Assembly: GCF_018138715.1 (NCBI RefSeq)
Contig: NZ_JAGSHX010000006.1
Coordinates: forward strand, 248,001-312,000
DNA length: 64,000 nucleotides
Direction: 5' to 3'
Origin: Streptomyces asiaticus
Lineage (GTDB): Bacteria > Actinomycetota > Actinomycetes > Streptomycetales > Streptomycetaceae
In this document: in pieces, positions 34,879 to 43,029 of the stretch
Numbering within the stretch: position 1 is the stretch's first letter
Layout of the letters: each line of letters begins with the position of its first letter
Notes under the pieces: model-generated
The model's database searches: none
Told to the model about the DNA's origin: nothing
Seen by the model: only the letters and a program-made list of their open reading frames with translations
Made by a program: the position numbers and the translations under genes

Positions 34879-35829
34879 GTGAGTGACATGGGCAGGTCCG
34901 AGGCGGGTGCCCGGGTACGCGTCCCGGCCTCCCCGGCCGGTGCCCCGGTGGCGCTGAGCCACGAAACGCACGGCGACGGCCCGGAGATGGTGCTGCTGCA
35001 CGGCGTCGGCCTCGACCGCCGTATGTGGGACCGGTGCCTGCCGGCCCTCGCGGCCCGGCACCGGGTGACGCTGGTCGATCTGCGCGGCCACGGCGCCTCC
35101 CCGGCCGCGGCGGCCGGGGTGTCGCTCGCCGAGCTGGCCGCCGATGTCGGGGCGCTGCTGACCGGCCCCACGCATGTGGTCGGCTTCTCGCTCGGCGCCC
35201 TGGTCGCCCAGCGGCTGGGTCTTGACCGGCCGGAGCTCACCGCCTCGCTCACCCTGGTCAGCTCGGTCGCGGGCCGGTCGGAGGAGGAGCGGGCGGCGGT
35301 GGCCCGCCGCCAGGAGCTGGCCGCCCAGGACTTCGGGGCGTCCGCGTGGGCGGCGGTCGACCGCTGGTTCTCGCCCGCCTGGCGGGCCCAGGACCCCGGG
35401 CTGGCGCGGCAGGTGCTCGATACCCTGCTGGCCAACGACCGGGCCTCCTACCTGGCGTGTTATCGGGTGTTCGCGACCGCCGACACCGGGCTGTGGCGGT
35501 GGCTGCCCCGGATCACCGCGCCCACCGTGGCGGTGACCGGCGAGCGGGACCCCGGCTCGACCCCGGCCATGTCGCACCGGCTGGCCGAGCGGATTCCCGG
35601 CGCCCGGGCGGTGATCGTGCCCGGCGCCCGCCATCTGCTGCCGCTGGAATGCCCCCGGGAACTCACCGACGTGATCCTCACCCGGACCGGAGCCCACGCC
35701 GGGACCGACACCGGAACCGACGGCGGAAACCAGACCGGAAACCGCACCCGAAGCCATGGAAGCCATACCGGAACCCACCCCGGCGCCCCCACCGGAGCCC
35801 CCACCGGACAGGAGTCCCACCGCTCATGA
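34879..35829 (+). CDS. Alpha/beta-hydrolase (3-oxoadipate enol-lactonase-like) with low-complexity tail
   Basis: 316 residues. Oxyanion region LLHGVGLDRRMWD, nucleophile elbow VGFSLGALVAQ with Ser, and the catalytic histidine in PGARHLLPLE. The hydrolase fold ends near residue 270; the last 45 residues are a Thr/Gly/His/Asn-rich repeat-like tail (GTDTGTDGG and so on) encoded by a repetitive stretch at 35690-35815. Likely role: hydrolysis of a lactone, enol or amide in the catabolic route. GTG 34879 lies seven bases after the previous stop, and its end overlaps the dehydrogenase start as ATGA. Confidence 0.83.
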   Translation: MSDMGRSEAGARVRVPASPAGAPVALSHETHGDGPEMVLLHGVGLDRRMWDRCLPALAARHRVTLVDLRGHGASPAAAAGVSLAELAADVGALLTGPTHVVGFSLGALVAQRLGLDRPELTASLTLVSSVAGRSEEERAAVARRQELAAQDFGASAWAAVDRWFSPAWRAQDPGLARQVLDTLLANDRASYLACYRVFATADTGLWRWLPRITAPTVAVTGERDPGSTPAMSHRLAERIPGARAVIVPGARHLLPLECPRELTDVILTRTGAHAGTDTGTDGGNQTGNRTRSHGSHTGTHPGAPTGAPTGQESHRS

Positions 35830-37313
35830 ACCCCCTGCCGCGCCATGACCACTACATCGCGGGCGAGTGGACCGCCCCCGCCGAAGGCGGCTACTTCGCG
35901 AGCGTCAACCCGGCCACCGCCGAGCCCTGGTACGAGGCGGCGCGCGGCACCGCCGCCGATGTGGACCGTGCGGTGGACGCCGCCCGCACCGCCTTCGAGG
36001 ATCCGCGCTGGCGCGATCTGAGCCAGACCCGGCGCGGTCGGCTGCTGCGGAACCTGGGCGATCTGATCGGTGAGCACGCGGAGCGGCTGGCCCGCACCGA
36101 GAGCCTGGACAACGGCAAGCTGCTGCGCGAGATGCGGGCCCAACTCGCCGGGCTGCCCGAGTACTTCCACTACTACGCGGGGCTCGCCGACAAGATCCAG
36201 GGCGAGGTGATCCCCGGGGCGAGCCGCGAGCTGCTCAACTACACCCTGCGCGAACCGGTGGGCGTGGTCGGCGCCATCACCCCCTGGAACTCCCCGCTGC
36301 TGCTCACCACCACCAAGCTCGCCCCGGCCCTGGCCGCGGGGAACACGGTGGTGGTCAAGCCCTCGGAGCACACCTCGGCCTCGCTGCTGGCGCTCGCACC
36401 GCTCTTCGAGGAGGCGGGGTTCCCGCCGGGGGTGGTCAATGTGGTCACCGGGTACGGCCCGGAGGCGGGCGGGCCGCTGACCGAGCACGACGGCGTGTCC
36501 AAGGTGACCTTCACCGGCTCCAGCGGGACCGGCCGCCGCATCGCCCGCACCTGCGCCGACCGGCTGATCGGCTGCACCCTGGAGCTGGGCGGGAAGTCGC
36601 CCAACATCATCTTCCCGGACGCCGACCTGGGCTCGGCCGCCATGGGCGTGATCGCGGGCGTCTTCGCGGCCGCGGGCCAGACCTGTGTGGCGGGCAGCCG
36701 GGTCCTGGTGCACCGGGAGGTGTACGACGAGATCCTGGAGCGGGTGACGGCCCGGGCGGCCACGATCCGCATCGGCGATCCGCTGGCGGAGACCACCGAG
36801 CTCGGCCCGCTCGCCATCGCCGAGCAGCTGGAGAAGGTCGAGTCGTACGTCGAACTGGGGCAGGCCGAGGGCGGAAAGGTGGTCTGCGGCGGCAGGCGGC
36901 CGGAGACCGGTCTCAACGGGTACTTCTACTCCCCCACCGTCTTCACCGGCACCGACAACGGGATGCGGATCTGCCAGGAGGAGATCTTCGGGCCGGTCGC
37001 GACCGTCATCCCGTTCGGCTCCGAGGAGGAGGCCCTGGCGATCGCCAACGACTCCGCGTACGGCCTGGCGGCGGGCGTGTGGACCCGGGATGTGAACCGG
37101 GTGCACCGGATGGCCGCCCGGCTGGAGGCCGGGACGGTGTGGGCCAACACCTATCGCTCGATGTCGCCGATGTCGCCCCGGGCCGGGTTCAAGACCAGCG
37201 GGATGGGGACCGAGCACGGCACGGAGGTGATCCGGGAGTACACCCGGCTGAAGAGCGTCTGGATCAACACCAGCGAGGAGCCCGCCGGGGATCCCTTCAT
37301 CCTGAGGTCCTGA
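35826..37313 (+). CDS. NAD(P)-dependent aldehyde dehydrogenase
   Basis: 495 residues, ALDH superfamily. GAITPWNSPLL binds cofactor, LELGGKSPNIIF carries the general-base glutamate, and FAAAGQTCVAGSRV carries the catalytic cysteine. EEIFGPVATVIPF is also present. The order of genes suggests it oxidises a semialdehyde produced after ring cleavage, for example a succinate-semialdehyde-type product. It is the last enzyme gene before the regulator and is followed immediately by a tandem repeat. Confidence 0.92.
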   Translation: MNPLPRHDHYIAGEWTAPAEGGYFASVNPATAEPWYEAARGTAADVDRAVDAARTAFEDPRWRDLSQTRRGRLLRNLGDLIGEHAERLARTESLDNGKLLREMRAQLAGLPEYFHYYAGLADKIQGEVIPGASRELLNYTLREPVGVVGAITPWNSPLLLTTTKLAPALAAGNTVVVKPSEHTSASLLALAPLFEEAGFPPGVVNVVTGYGPEAGGPLTEHDGVSKVTFTGSSGTGRRIARTCADRLIGCTLELGGKSPNIIFPDADLGSAAMGVIAGVFAAAGQTCVAGSRVLVHREVYDEILERVTARAATIRIGDPLAETTELGPLAIAEQLEKVESYVELGQAEGGKVVCGGRRPETGLNGYFYSPTVFTGTDNGMRICQEEIFGPVATVIPFGSEEEALAIANDSAYGLAAGVWTRDVNRVHRMAARLEAGTVWANTYRSMSPMSPRAGFKTSGMGTEHGTEVIREYTRLKSVWINTSEEPAGDPFILRS

Positions 37314-37319
37314 GCTCCC

Positions 37320-37418
37320 TGGGCTCCCGGACTCCTGAGGTTCTGAGGTCCCTGGGCTCCCGGACTCCTGAGGTTCCGAGGTCCCTGGGCTCCCGGACTC
37401 CTGAGGTTCCGAGGTCCC
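37320..37418. repeat. Three exact-length 33-bp tandem repeats after the dehydrogenase gene
   Basis: Units at 37320, 37353 and 37386, each starting TGGGCTCCCGGACTCCTGAG; the copies differ by one base. A partial copy precedes them at 37301. They lie between the dehydrogenase stop and the GntR promoter. Confidence 0.85.
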
Positions 37419-37442
37419 CGGCCTCCTGGACCGAGGAAGGGT

Positions 37443-37459
37443 TGTTGTATGGCACAACA
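37443..37459. promoter_or_regulatory. GntR operator candidate (palindrome)
   Basis: TGTTGT-ATGGC-ACAACA, perfect six-base arms, 17 bases before the -35 of the GntR gene. The central 13 bases recur, 11 of 13 matching, at the divergent promoters of the catabolic cluster (32382-32394). Confidence 0.65.
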
Positions 37460-37476
37460 CACCTACGTCCCCACAG

Positions 37477-37506
37477 TTGACGGGAAGCAATGGCCACACC
37501 TAGGGT
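37477..37506 (+). promoter_or_regulatory. Promoter of the GntR gene
   Basis: TTGACG at 37477-37482, an 18-base spacer and TAGGGT at 37501-37506. With ATG at 37515 the message would be leaderless or nearly so, which fits the lack of a ribosome binding site. Confidence 0.55.
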
Positions 37507-37514
37507 CATGTGCC

Positions 37515-38195
37515 ATGCAACGACCCACAGGGAAGCGGCTTCAGCAGACCAGCATGCAGGCGAGGGTCGCCGAAGAGCTGCGGCAGATGATCATCAGCGG
37601 TGAGCTGCCGCCCCGCTCCAGCCTCTCCGAGATGGCGCTGTCCGAGACCTTCGGCGTCAGCCGGACGCCCATCCGCGAGGCCCTCAAACAGCTCCAGATC
37701 GAGGGCTTGGTCGAGGTGCGGCCACGGGTCGGCACGTTCGTCGCCGTACCGTCCCGGCGCGAGCTCACCGAGCTGTTCCAGATGAAGGAGCTGCTGGAGG
37801 GCGCCGCCGCCCGGCTGCTCGCCTTCCGCGGGAACGTACCGGAAGTGGAGCGGCTCGAGGCCAATATGAAGGCGGCCGACGCGTCCGTCCGGGACGGCGA
37901 CGCCGAGCAGTACGCGGCGCTGGTCCACGAGTTCCACGATCTGATCGTGGTGGGCGCGGACAACAGCAAGCTGGAGGCGCACTACCGCACCCTGATGAAC
38001 CAGCTGGCCTATGCCCGGCTGGTGCGCACCTCGCTGTCCCGGCCCGGCCGGCTGGACGAGTCCGACGATGAGCACCACCGTGTCCTCAATCTGATCCAGG
38101 CCAAGGACGGCGACGGCGCGGAGCGGGTGATGCGGGAGCATGTGCGGATGAGCCACCAGGCCCTGATGGCGGGCATGGACGAGCGCCGGGCCTGA
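37515..38195 (+). CDS. GntR-family transcriptional regulator (FadR subfamily, FCD domain)
   Basis: 226 residues. The winged helix has RVAEELRQMIISGELPPRS, LSETFGVSRTPIREALKQL and VRPRVGTFVAV. The C-terminal FCD helical domain contains the metal/ligand residues in EQYAALVHEFHDLIV and DEHHRVLNLIQ, with a final HVRMSHQ. ATG 37515 is chosen because the promoter above would place the start site there; an upstream ATG at 37449 falls inside the operator. It probably represses the cluster to its left and itself. Confidence 0.88.
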   Translation: MQRPTGKRLQQTSMQARVAEELRQMIISGELPPRSSLSEMALSETFGVSRTPIREALKQLQIEGLVEVRPRVGTFVAVPSRRELTELFQMKELLEGAAARLLAFRGNVPEVERLEANMKAADASVRDGDAEQYAALVHEFHDLIVVGADNSKLEAHYRTLMNQLAYARLVRTSLSRPGRLDESDDEHHRVLNLIQAKDGDGAERVMREHVRMSHQALMAGMDERRA

Positions 38196-38251
38196 CGTAC
38201 CGCTCGACGAGGTGGGTGCCGGAGCGCAGCCGTCCGGACACGATGAGCACA

Positions 38252-38278
38252 CGGGCCCCCGGGCCTACCGGGGGCCCG
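38252..38278 (+). terminator. Strong GC hairpin after the GntR gene
   Basis: Eleven-base-pair perfect stem (CGGGCCCCCGG with its complement) with a five-base loop, 56 bases past the GntR stop. Confidence 0.75.
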
Positions 38279-38409
38279 GACGGCGATCCTGTCGTACGTT
38301 GGCAGAAGACCCAGGTGGCGGCCCACATCCCGCGCGGGGTCGTGACCGGCATGGTCTTGAGGAAACCGGGCTCGGGGAGAACCGATCGCCGAAGGCCAGG
38401 ACGAAGACC

Positions 38410-40695
38410 ATGAACGATGTGCGCAGACGTACGGTGCTCGCCGCGGCCGGGGGTACGGCCGTCGCGGGCAAGGCCGCGGCCGCCCGTGCCCAGGCCCCGC
38501 CCGCCCCCTCCGCCGACGGGTCCCGGCCGGGGCGGGAGCCCGGCCCGTACGAGACCCGGATCCAGGCGCTGATGGCGCGGATGTCCGTCGACGAGAAGCT
38601 CGGCCAGCTCCAGCAGTTCGCCTGGACCGGCGCCACCGGGCCAGGTGGCGGGCAGACCGCCGCCGCGGAGAAGGCGGCCCGCAGGGGCATGCTCGGCTCC
38701 GTGCTCAACATCTACGGGGCCCGTACCACCAACACACTCCAGCGGATGGCCGTCGAGGAGTCCCGGCTGGGCATTCCGCTGGTCTTCGGGCTCGATGTCA
38801 TTCATGGCATGTGGACCACCTTCCCCATCCCCCTCGCCCAGGCCGCCGCCTTCGATCCCGCGGTGGCCGAGTGGGACGCGGAGGTGTCGGCGCGGGAGGC
38901 CCGCTCCAACGGGGTGCACTGGGCGTTCTCGCCGATGATGGACGTCAGCCATGAACCGCGCTGGGGGCGGATCGCCGAGGGCGACGGCGAGGACCCGTAT
39001 CTGGCGGCGCGGCTCGCGGCCGCCAAGATCCGCGCCTACCAGGGCGACGACCTGCGCTCCCGGCGCCACCTCGCGGCCTGCGCCAAGCACATGATCGCCT
39101 ACGGGGGCGTGGAGGGCGGTCGCGACTACAACACGGTGGATGTCTCCGAGGCCCGGCTGCGCAACTTCTACCTCCCCCCGTTCCGGGCGGCCCTGGACGC
39201 CGGGGTGGCCACCGTCATGGCGAGCTTCAACACCGTCAGCGGGGTCCCTGCCCACGGCTACCGGCATGCGCTGACCGAGATCCTCAAGGAGGAGTGGGAC
39301 TTCGGCGGCTTCGTGGTCAGCGACTACAACGGCGTTCAGGAGATGATCGTCCACGGCTATGCCGCCGACCGCTCCGACGCCGCCCGGCTCGCCTTCAACG
39401 CCGGGATCGACATGGAGATGGCCAGCACCACCATCAACGAGTACGGCAAGCGGCTGCTGCGCAGGGGTGAGATCACCGCCGAGCGGCTGGACGACGCGGT
39501 GGCCCGCATCCTGCGGCTGAAGTTCCGGCTCGGGCTGTTCGAGCACCCCTACGTGGACGAGGACACGGCGATCACCGGGCCCACGAAGGCGTCCCGGGCG
39601 GCGGCCCGGGCGGCGGCCGGGCGCACCATGGTGCTGCTCAAGAACGAGAGGTCCACGCTCCCGCTGGACAGGTCGGGCGCCATCGCCGTCGTCGGGCCCT
39701 TCGCCGACTCCACGGATCTGCGCGGCTCCTGGGCCGGGCCCTGGGCCGAGAGGTTCCGCCCGGTCACCGTGCTGGACGCGGTCAGGGACGCGGCGCCGAA
39801 GGCCCGGATCAGCCATGTCGAGGGCGTGGACGCGTCCGGCCGGAACACCCGGGGCATCGCACGGGCGGCCTCGGCGGCGAGGGCGGCCGATGTGACCGTG
39901 GTGGTGGTCGGGGAGGCGGCGACGCTCAGCGGGGAGGCGTCCGTACGCAGCGACCTCGGCCTGCCCGGCCATCAGGAGCGGCTGATCTCCGCGATCGCGG
40001 ACACCCGCGCGCCGTTCGTGGTGGTCCTGCTCAGCGGACGTCCACTGACGATGGAGGGCTGGCTGGACCGCACACCCGCCGTGCTCCAGGCGTGGCATCC
40101 GGGGCTCGAGGGCGGCAACGCCATCGCGGATGTGCTCTTCGGCACCGTGAACCCCGGTGGCAAGCTGCCCGTGACCTTCCCGCGCACGGTCGGGCAGATC
40201 CCCGTCTACTACAACCACGAGAACACCGGACGCCCTTACGACCGGGCCAACCACTACACCTCCAAGTACCTCGACCTGGCCCACGGACCGCAGTTCCCGT
40301 TCGGCCACGGCCTCAGCTACACCACCTTCGACATCGGCGAACCCCGGCTCAGCGTCAGCCGTATCCGGGCCGAGGCGCTGCGCAAGGGCGATACCGTCGA
40401 GGTCGCGGTGGCGGTGCGCAACACCGGGCGCCGCACGGGCGATGAGGTGGTGCAGCTGTACATCCGCGATCCGGTGGCGAGTATCGTGCAACCGGTGCGC
40501 AGGCTCAGTGGCTTCCGCCGGGTCAGCCTCGGCCCCGGCAAGGCCACCACGGTCCGGTTCCGGCTGAGCGCCGAGGAGCTGGGCTTCTGGACCCAGGACC
40601 CACATGGCCGGTTCCTGCTCCAGAAGGGCGAGATCCGGGTCTTCGCGGGCAACAGCCCCCTGGCCGGGCGGGGCCGCACCCTCACCATCACCTGA
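38410..40695 (+). CDS. Tat-exported GH3 beta-glucosidase (BglX type)
   Basis: 761 residues. The N-terminus MNDVRRRTVLAAAGGTAVAG has twin arginines and a hydrophobic core, so Tat export is predicted. The GH3 N-domain has MSVDEKLGQLQQF, GLDVIHGMWTTFPIPL, CAKHMIAYGGVEGGRDYN and the nucleophile region FVVSDYNGV. The C-domain has MVLLKNERSTLPLD, with fibronectin-III-like residues 650-750. The substrate is probably a beta-glucoside or oligosaccharide. ATG 38410 has AGGACGA upstream. No transporter is adjacent. Confidence 0.92.
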   Translation: MNDVRRRTVLAAAGGTAVAGKAAAARAQAPPAPSADGSRPGREPGPYETRIQALMARMSVDEKLGQLQQFAWTGATGPGGGQTAAAEKAARRGMLGSVLNIYGARTTNTLQRMAVEESRLGIPLVFGLDVIHGMWTTFPIPLAQAAAFDPAVAEWDAEVSAREARSNGVHWAFSPMMDVSHEPRWGRIAEGDGEDPYLAARLAAAKIRAYQGDDLRSRRHLAACAKHMIAYGGVEGGRDYNTVDVSEARLRNFYLPPFRAALDAGVATVMASFNTVSGVPAHGYRHALTEILKEEWDFGGFVVSDYNGVQEMIVHGYAADRSDAARLAFNAGIDMEMASTTINEYGKRLLRRGEITAERLDDAVARILRLKFRLGLFEHPYVDEDTAITGPTKASRAAARAAAGRTMVLLKNERSTLPLDRSGAIAVVGPFADSTDLRGSWAGPWAERFRPVTVLDAVRDAAPKARISHVEGVDASGRNTRGIARAASAARAADVTVVVVGEAATLSGEASVRSDLGLPGHQERLISAIADTRAPFVVVLLSGRPLTMEGWLDRTPAVLQAWHPGLEGGNAIADVLFGTVNPGGKLPVTFPRTVGQIPVYYNHENTGRPYDRANHYTSKYLDLAHGPQFPFGHGLSYTTFDIGEPRLSVSRIRAEALRKGDTVEVAVAVRNTGRRTGDEVVQLYIRDPVASIVQPVRRLSGFRRVSLGPGKATTVRFRLSAEELGFWTQDPHGRFLLQKGEIRVFAGNSPLAGRGRTLTIT

Positions 40696-40748
40696 GCCCG
40701 GATACCCCCGCTCGTCGGCGACATCACAGCGCGGCGGCCGCATTACTT

Positions 40749-40770
40749 GTAGGGTGCATGCTGACCCTAC
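40749..40770. promoter_or_regulatory. Operator-like palindrome upstream of AEC permease gene
   Basis: GTAGGGT-N8-ACCCTAC, seven-base perfect arms around a near-palindromic centre (GCATGCTG), about 120 bases before the permease start. A short ORF starting at ATG 40758 (47 codons, Thr/Pro-rich) begins inside it; I do not think it is a gene. Confidence 0.5.
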
Positions 40771-40888
40771 GCACCCGGAAGACGCCCTTGATGACCGCCG
40801 CGCCCTGGCCCTCGACCACCACGACGAGCGGACGAGACCCCGCGGCACCCCGCGCGGGCGGCTCCGGCCACGGTGGGGCGGAGGCGCA

Positions 40889-41809
40889 GTGGGCGGTGTG
40901 ATCACCGGCTTCGGTGTCATCGCGACCATCATCGTCACCGGCTATGTCATCGGGCGCCGCCGCTCCTTGGGCGTGCACGGCCGCGAGGTGCTCACCAAGC
41001 TCTCCTTCGACGTGGCCTCCCCCGCGCTGCTGTTCACCACGCTCTCCAAGGCCGACCTCTCCGTCGTCGTCTCCACACCGCTGCTGGTGACGGCCCTGTC
41101 CACCTTCGTGGTCGCGGGCACGTTCGTGGCCGTCGGCGCCGTACGGCGGTGGAGCGTCGGCCGGACGACGATCGGCGCGCTGTGCGCGAGCTATGTGAAC
41201 GCGGGCAACCTCGGCATCCCCATCGCGATGTACGTCCTGGGGGACGCGACCCTGATCGCCCCGGTGCTGCTCTTCCAGCAGCTCGTCATGACCCCGATCG
41301 CCCTGACGGTCATCGACCTCTCCCGCCCCGATACGCGCCCCTCGCTGATCCGCAGGCTGACCAGCCCGTTCCGGAACCCCATCGTGATCGGCTCGCTGTC
41401 CGGTGTCCTGGTGTCCGCCATGGGCTGGCGGCTCCCCGGCCCCGTCGTGGAACCGCTCTCGCTGCTGGGCGGGATGGCCGTGCCCGCCGTGCTGCTGGCC
41501 TTCGGGATCTCGCTGCCGGGCAGTCAGCTCCCCGGGCGCGGCGAGGAGCGCGGGCCGGTGCTGCTGTCGGTGGCGCTGAAGTCCTTCGCCCAGCCGGTGG
41601 TGGCGTGGGCCATCGCGGCGGGTGTGTTCCGACTGAGCGGCCCGGCGCTGTTCGCCGCCGTCGTCACCTCCGCGCTACCGGCGGCTCAGAACCTGTTCAC
41701 CTACGCCTCCCGGTATCAGACCGCCACCGTCCTGGCCCGTGAGTCGATCCTGCTGTCCACGCTGCTCGCGCCGCCGGTGCTGATGACGGTGGCCGCGCTG
41801 CTGGGCTGA
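40889..41809 (+). CDS. AEC-family transporter (auxin efflux carrier-like permease)
   Basis: 306 residues and about ten transmembrane helices, in two five-helix halves. It starts VITGFGVIATIIVTGYVIGRR. SYVNAGNLGIPIAMYVLGD is the conserved mid-protein Asn/Gly motif, and the C-terminal half has ALPAAQNLFTYASRY, typical of the family (PF03547). AEC proteins move organic acids such as malonate or malate. GTG 40889 follows GGAGG. The substrate is unknown. Confidence 0.87.
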   Translation: MGGVITGFGVIATIIVTGYVIGRRRSLGVHGREVLTKLSFDVASPALLFTTLSKADLSVVVSTPLLVTALSTFVVAGTFVAVGAVRRWSVGRTTIGALCASYVNAGNLGIPIAMYVLGDATLIAPVLLFQQLVMTPIALTVIDLSRPDTRPSLIRRLTSPFRNPIVIGSLSGVLVSAMGWRLPGPVVEPLSLLGGMAVPAVLLAFGISLPGSQLPGRGEERGPVLLSVALKSFAQPVVAWAIAAGVFRLSGPALFAAVVTSALPAAQNLFTYASRYQTATVLARESILLSTLLAPPVLMTVAALLG

Positions 41810-41887
41810 GCCCGGCCCCCACGGCGGACACCCGGACCGGGTGTCCGCACCGGTGTGCCACGTCGTCAACCGGTCCGGAAGAACTTT

Positions 41888-41912
41888 GTTTGCCCCTGGA
41901 GGCCCAGGGCAG
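41888..41912 (+). promoter_or_regulatory. SigB/SigF-like promoter candidate
   Basis: GTTT-N15-GGGCAG, close to the Streptomyces general-stress consensus GTTT-N14-16-GGGTAT, about 160 bases before the sigma factor gene. If real it would indicate autoregulation. Confidence 0.35.
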
Positions 41913-42071
41913 GCGGATATTCGTGCTTCGGACCGTAGGCACGCACCGCGGGAGCAGTCTGCGACGCTCCAGACCGCGGCGGCGCGCCGGTCCCCGCACG
42001 CCCCCGTGAACCTCCCGCGATGCACTCCCGGTCCCAGGTGACCCGTCAGCTCATCGCAGGAGGTGTGTTTC

Positions 42072-42890
42072 ATGACGACCGCGACGCAGGACATGACACG
42101 GCCCCAGACCGGCCCCACGAAGCACCCGCATGACGACGCGCCGGACACCAGCGCCGAGTTCGCGGAAATGGCCCGGCTCCCCGACGGGCCGGAGAAGGAG
42201 GCGCTGCGCCGTCGGGTCGTCGAGGCGTGGATGCCGATGGCCGAACGGCTGGCCCGGCAGTACCGCAACCGCGGCGAATCCCTGGAGGACCTCCAGCAGG
42301 TGGCCGCGCTCGGCCTGGTGAAGGCCGTCAAGCGGTACGACCCGGAACACGGCACCGCCTTCGCCGGGTTCGCGGTGCCCACCATCGTCGGTGAGATCAA
42401 GCGCCACTTCCGGGACCACCTGTGGGTGCTGCATGTCCCCCGCCGGGTCCAGGACCTGCGCAACCGGGTGCGGGCCGCCCACCGCGAGCTGTCCCACGGG
42501 GTGGACGACCGGCCGCCGCGGGCCCAGGAGATCGCCGAGCGCACCGGGCTGACCGAGAAGGAGGTGCGGGCCGGTATGGAGGCCATGGGCAGCTTCACCC
42601 CGCTCTCCCTGGACGCCCAGCTGACCGGCGCCGACGACGGCTACTCGCTGGCCGACACGCTCGGCGCCCAGGAGCCCGCGTACGATCGGGTGGTGGACCG
42701 CGAGGCGGTGCGCCCCGGTCTCAGCCGGCTCCCGGAGCGGGAGCGGCAGATCCTTTACCTGCGTTTCTTCTGCGATATGACACAGAGCCGGATCGCCGAG
42801 CACCTGGGTATCTCCCAGATGCACGTCTCACGGCTCATCAACCGCACCTGCTCCACCCTGCGCGCGCAGGCGCTGGCCGAGGCCAACTGA
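42072..42890 (+). CDS. RNA polymerase sigma factor, SigB/SigF/SigG subfamily
   Basis: 272 residues. Region 2 contains LARQYRNRGESLEDLQQVAALGLVKAVKRYDPEHG and FAVPTIVGEIKRHFRD, followed by WVLHVPRRVQDLR. Region 3 is PPRAQEIAERTGLTEKEV. Region 4 is LSRLPERERQILYLRFF with the helix-turn-helix SRIAEHLGISQMHVSRLI. No anti-sigma gene is adjacent. ATG 42072 has GGAGG upstream; GTG 42063 is also in frame. It is followed by an SDR gene of the kind induced by stress. Confidence 0.95.
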   Translation: MTTATQDMTRPQTGPTKHPHDDAPDTSAEFAEMARLPDGPEKEALRRRVVEAWMPMAERLARQYRNRGESLEDLQQVAALGLVKAVKRYDPEHGTAFAGFAVPTIVGEIKRHFRDHLWVLHVPRRVQDLRNRVRAAHRELSHGVDDRPPRAQEIAERTGLTEKEVRAGMEAMGSFTPLSLDAQLTGADDGYSLADTLGAQEPAYDRVVDREAVRPGLSRLPERERQILYLRFFCDMTQSRIAEHLGISQMHVSRLINRTCSTLRAQALAEAN

Positions 42891-43029
42891 GCCGGTCGCC
42901 GCGTTGCGCCGCTGGAACGATGTGCATCGCCTTAGCGGGTGACCGTTGCGCCGTGGGGGGCTACGGGTCCCCCGGCGGGCTGCGAGGGTCGGGGCGGTGG
43001 GTGACGGACCGACGAAGGAGACCGAGCCA

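Noticed and set aside
40758..40901. 47-codon ORF starting inside the palindrome before the AEC gene
   Set aside because: It has no ribosome binding site and a Thr/Pro-rich low-complexity product; the operator explains the conserved bases better.
38086..40938. Long minus-strand frame opposite the GH3 gene
   Set aside because: Codon-bias shadow; the plus strand carries all GH3 motifs.
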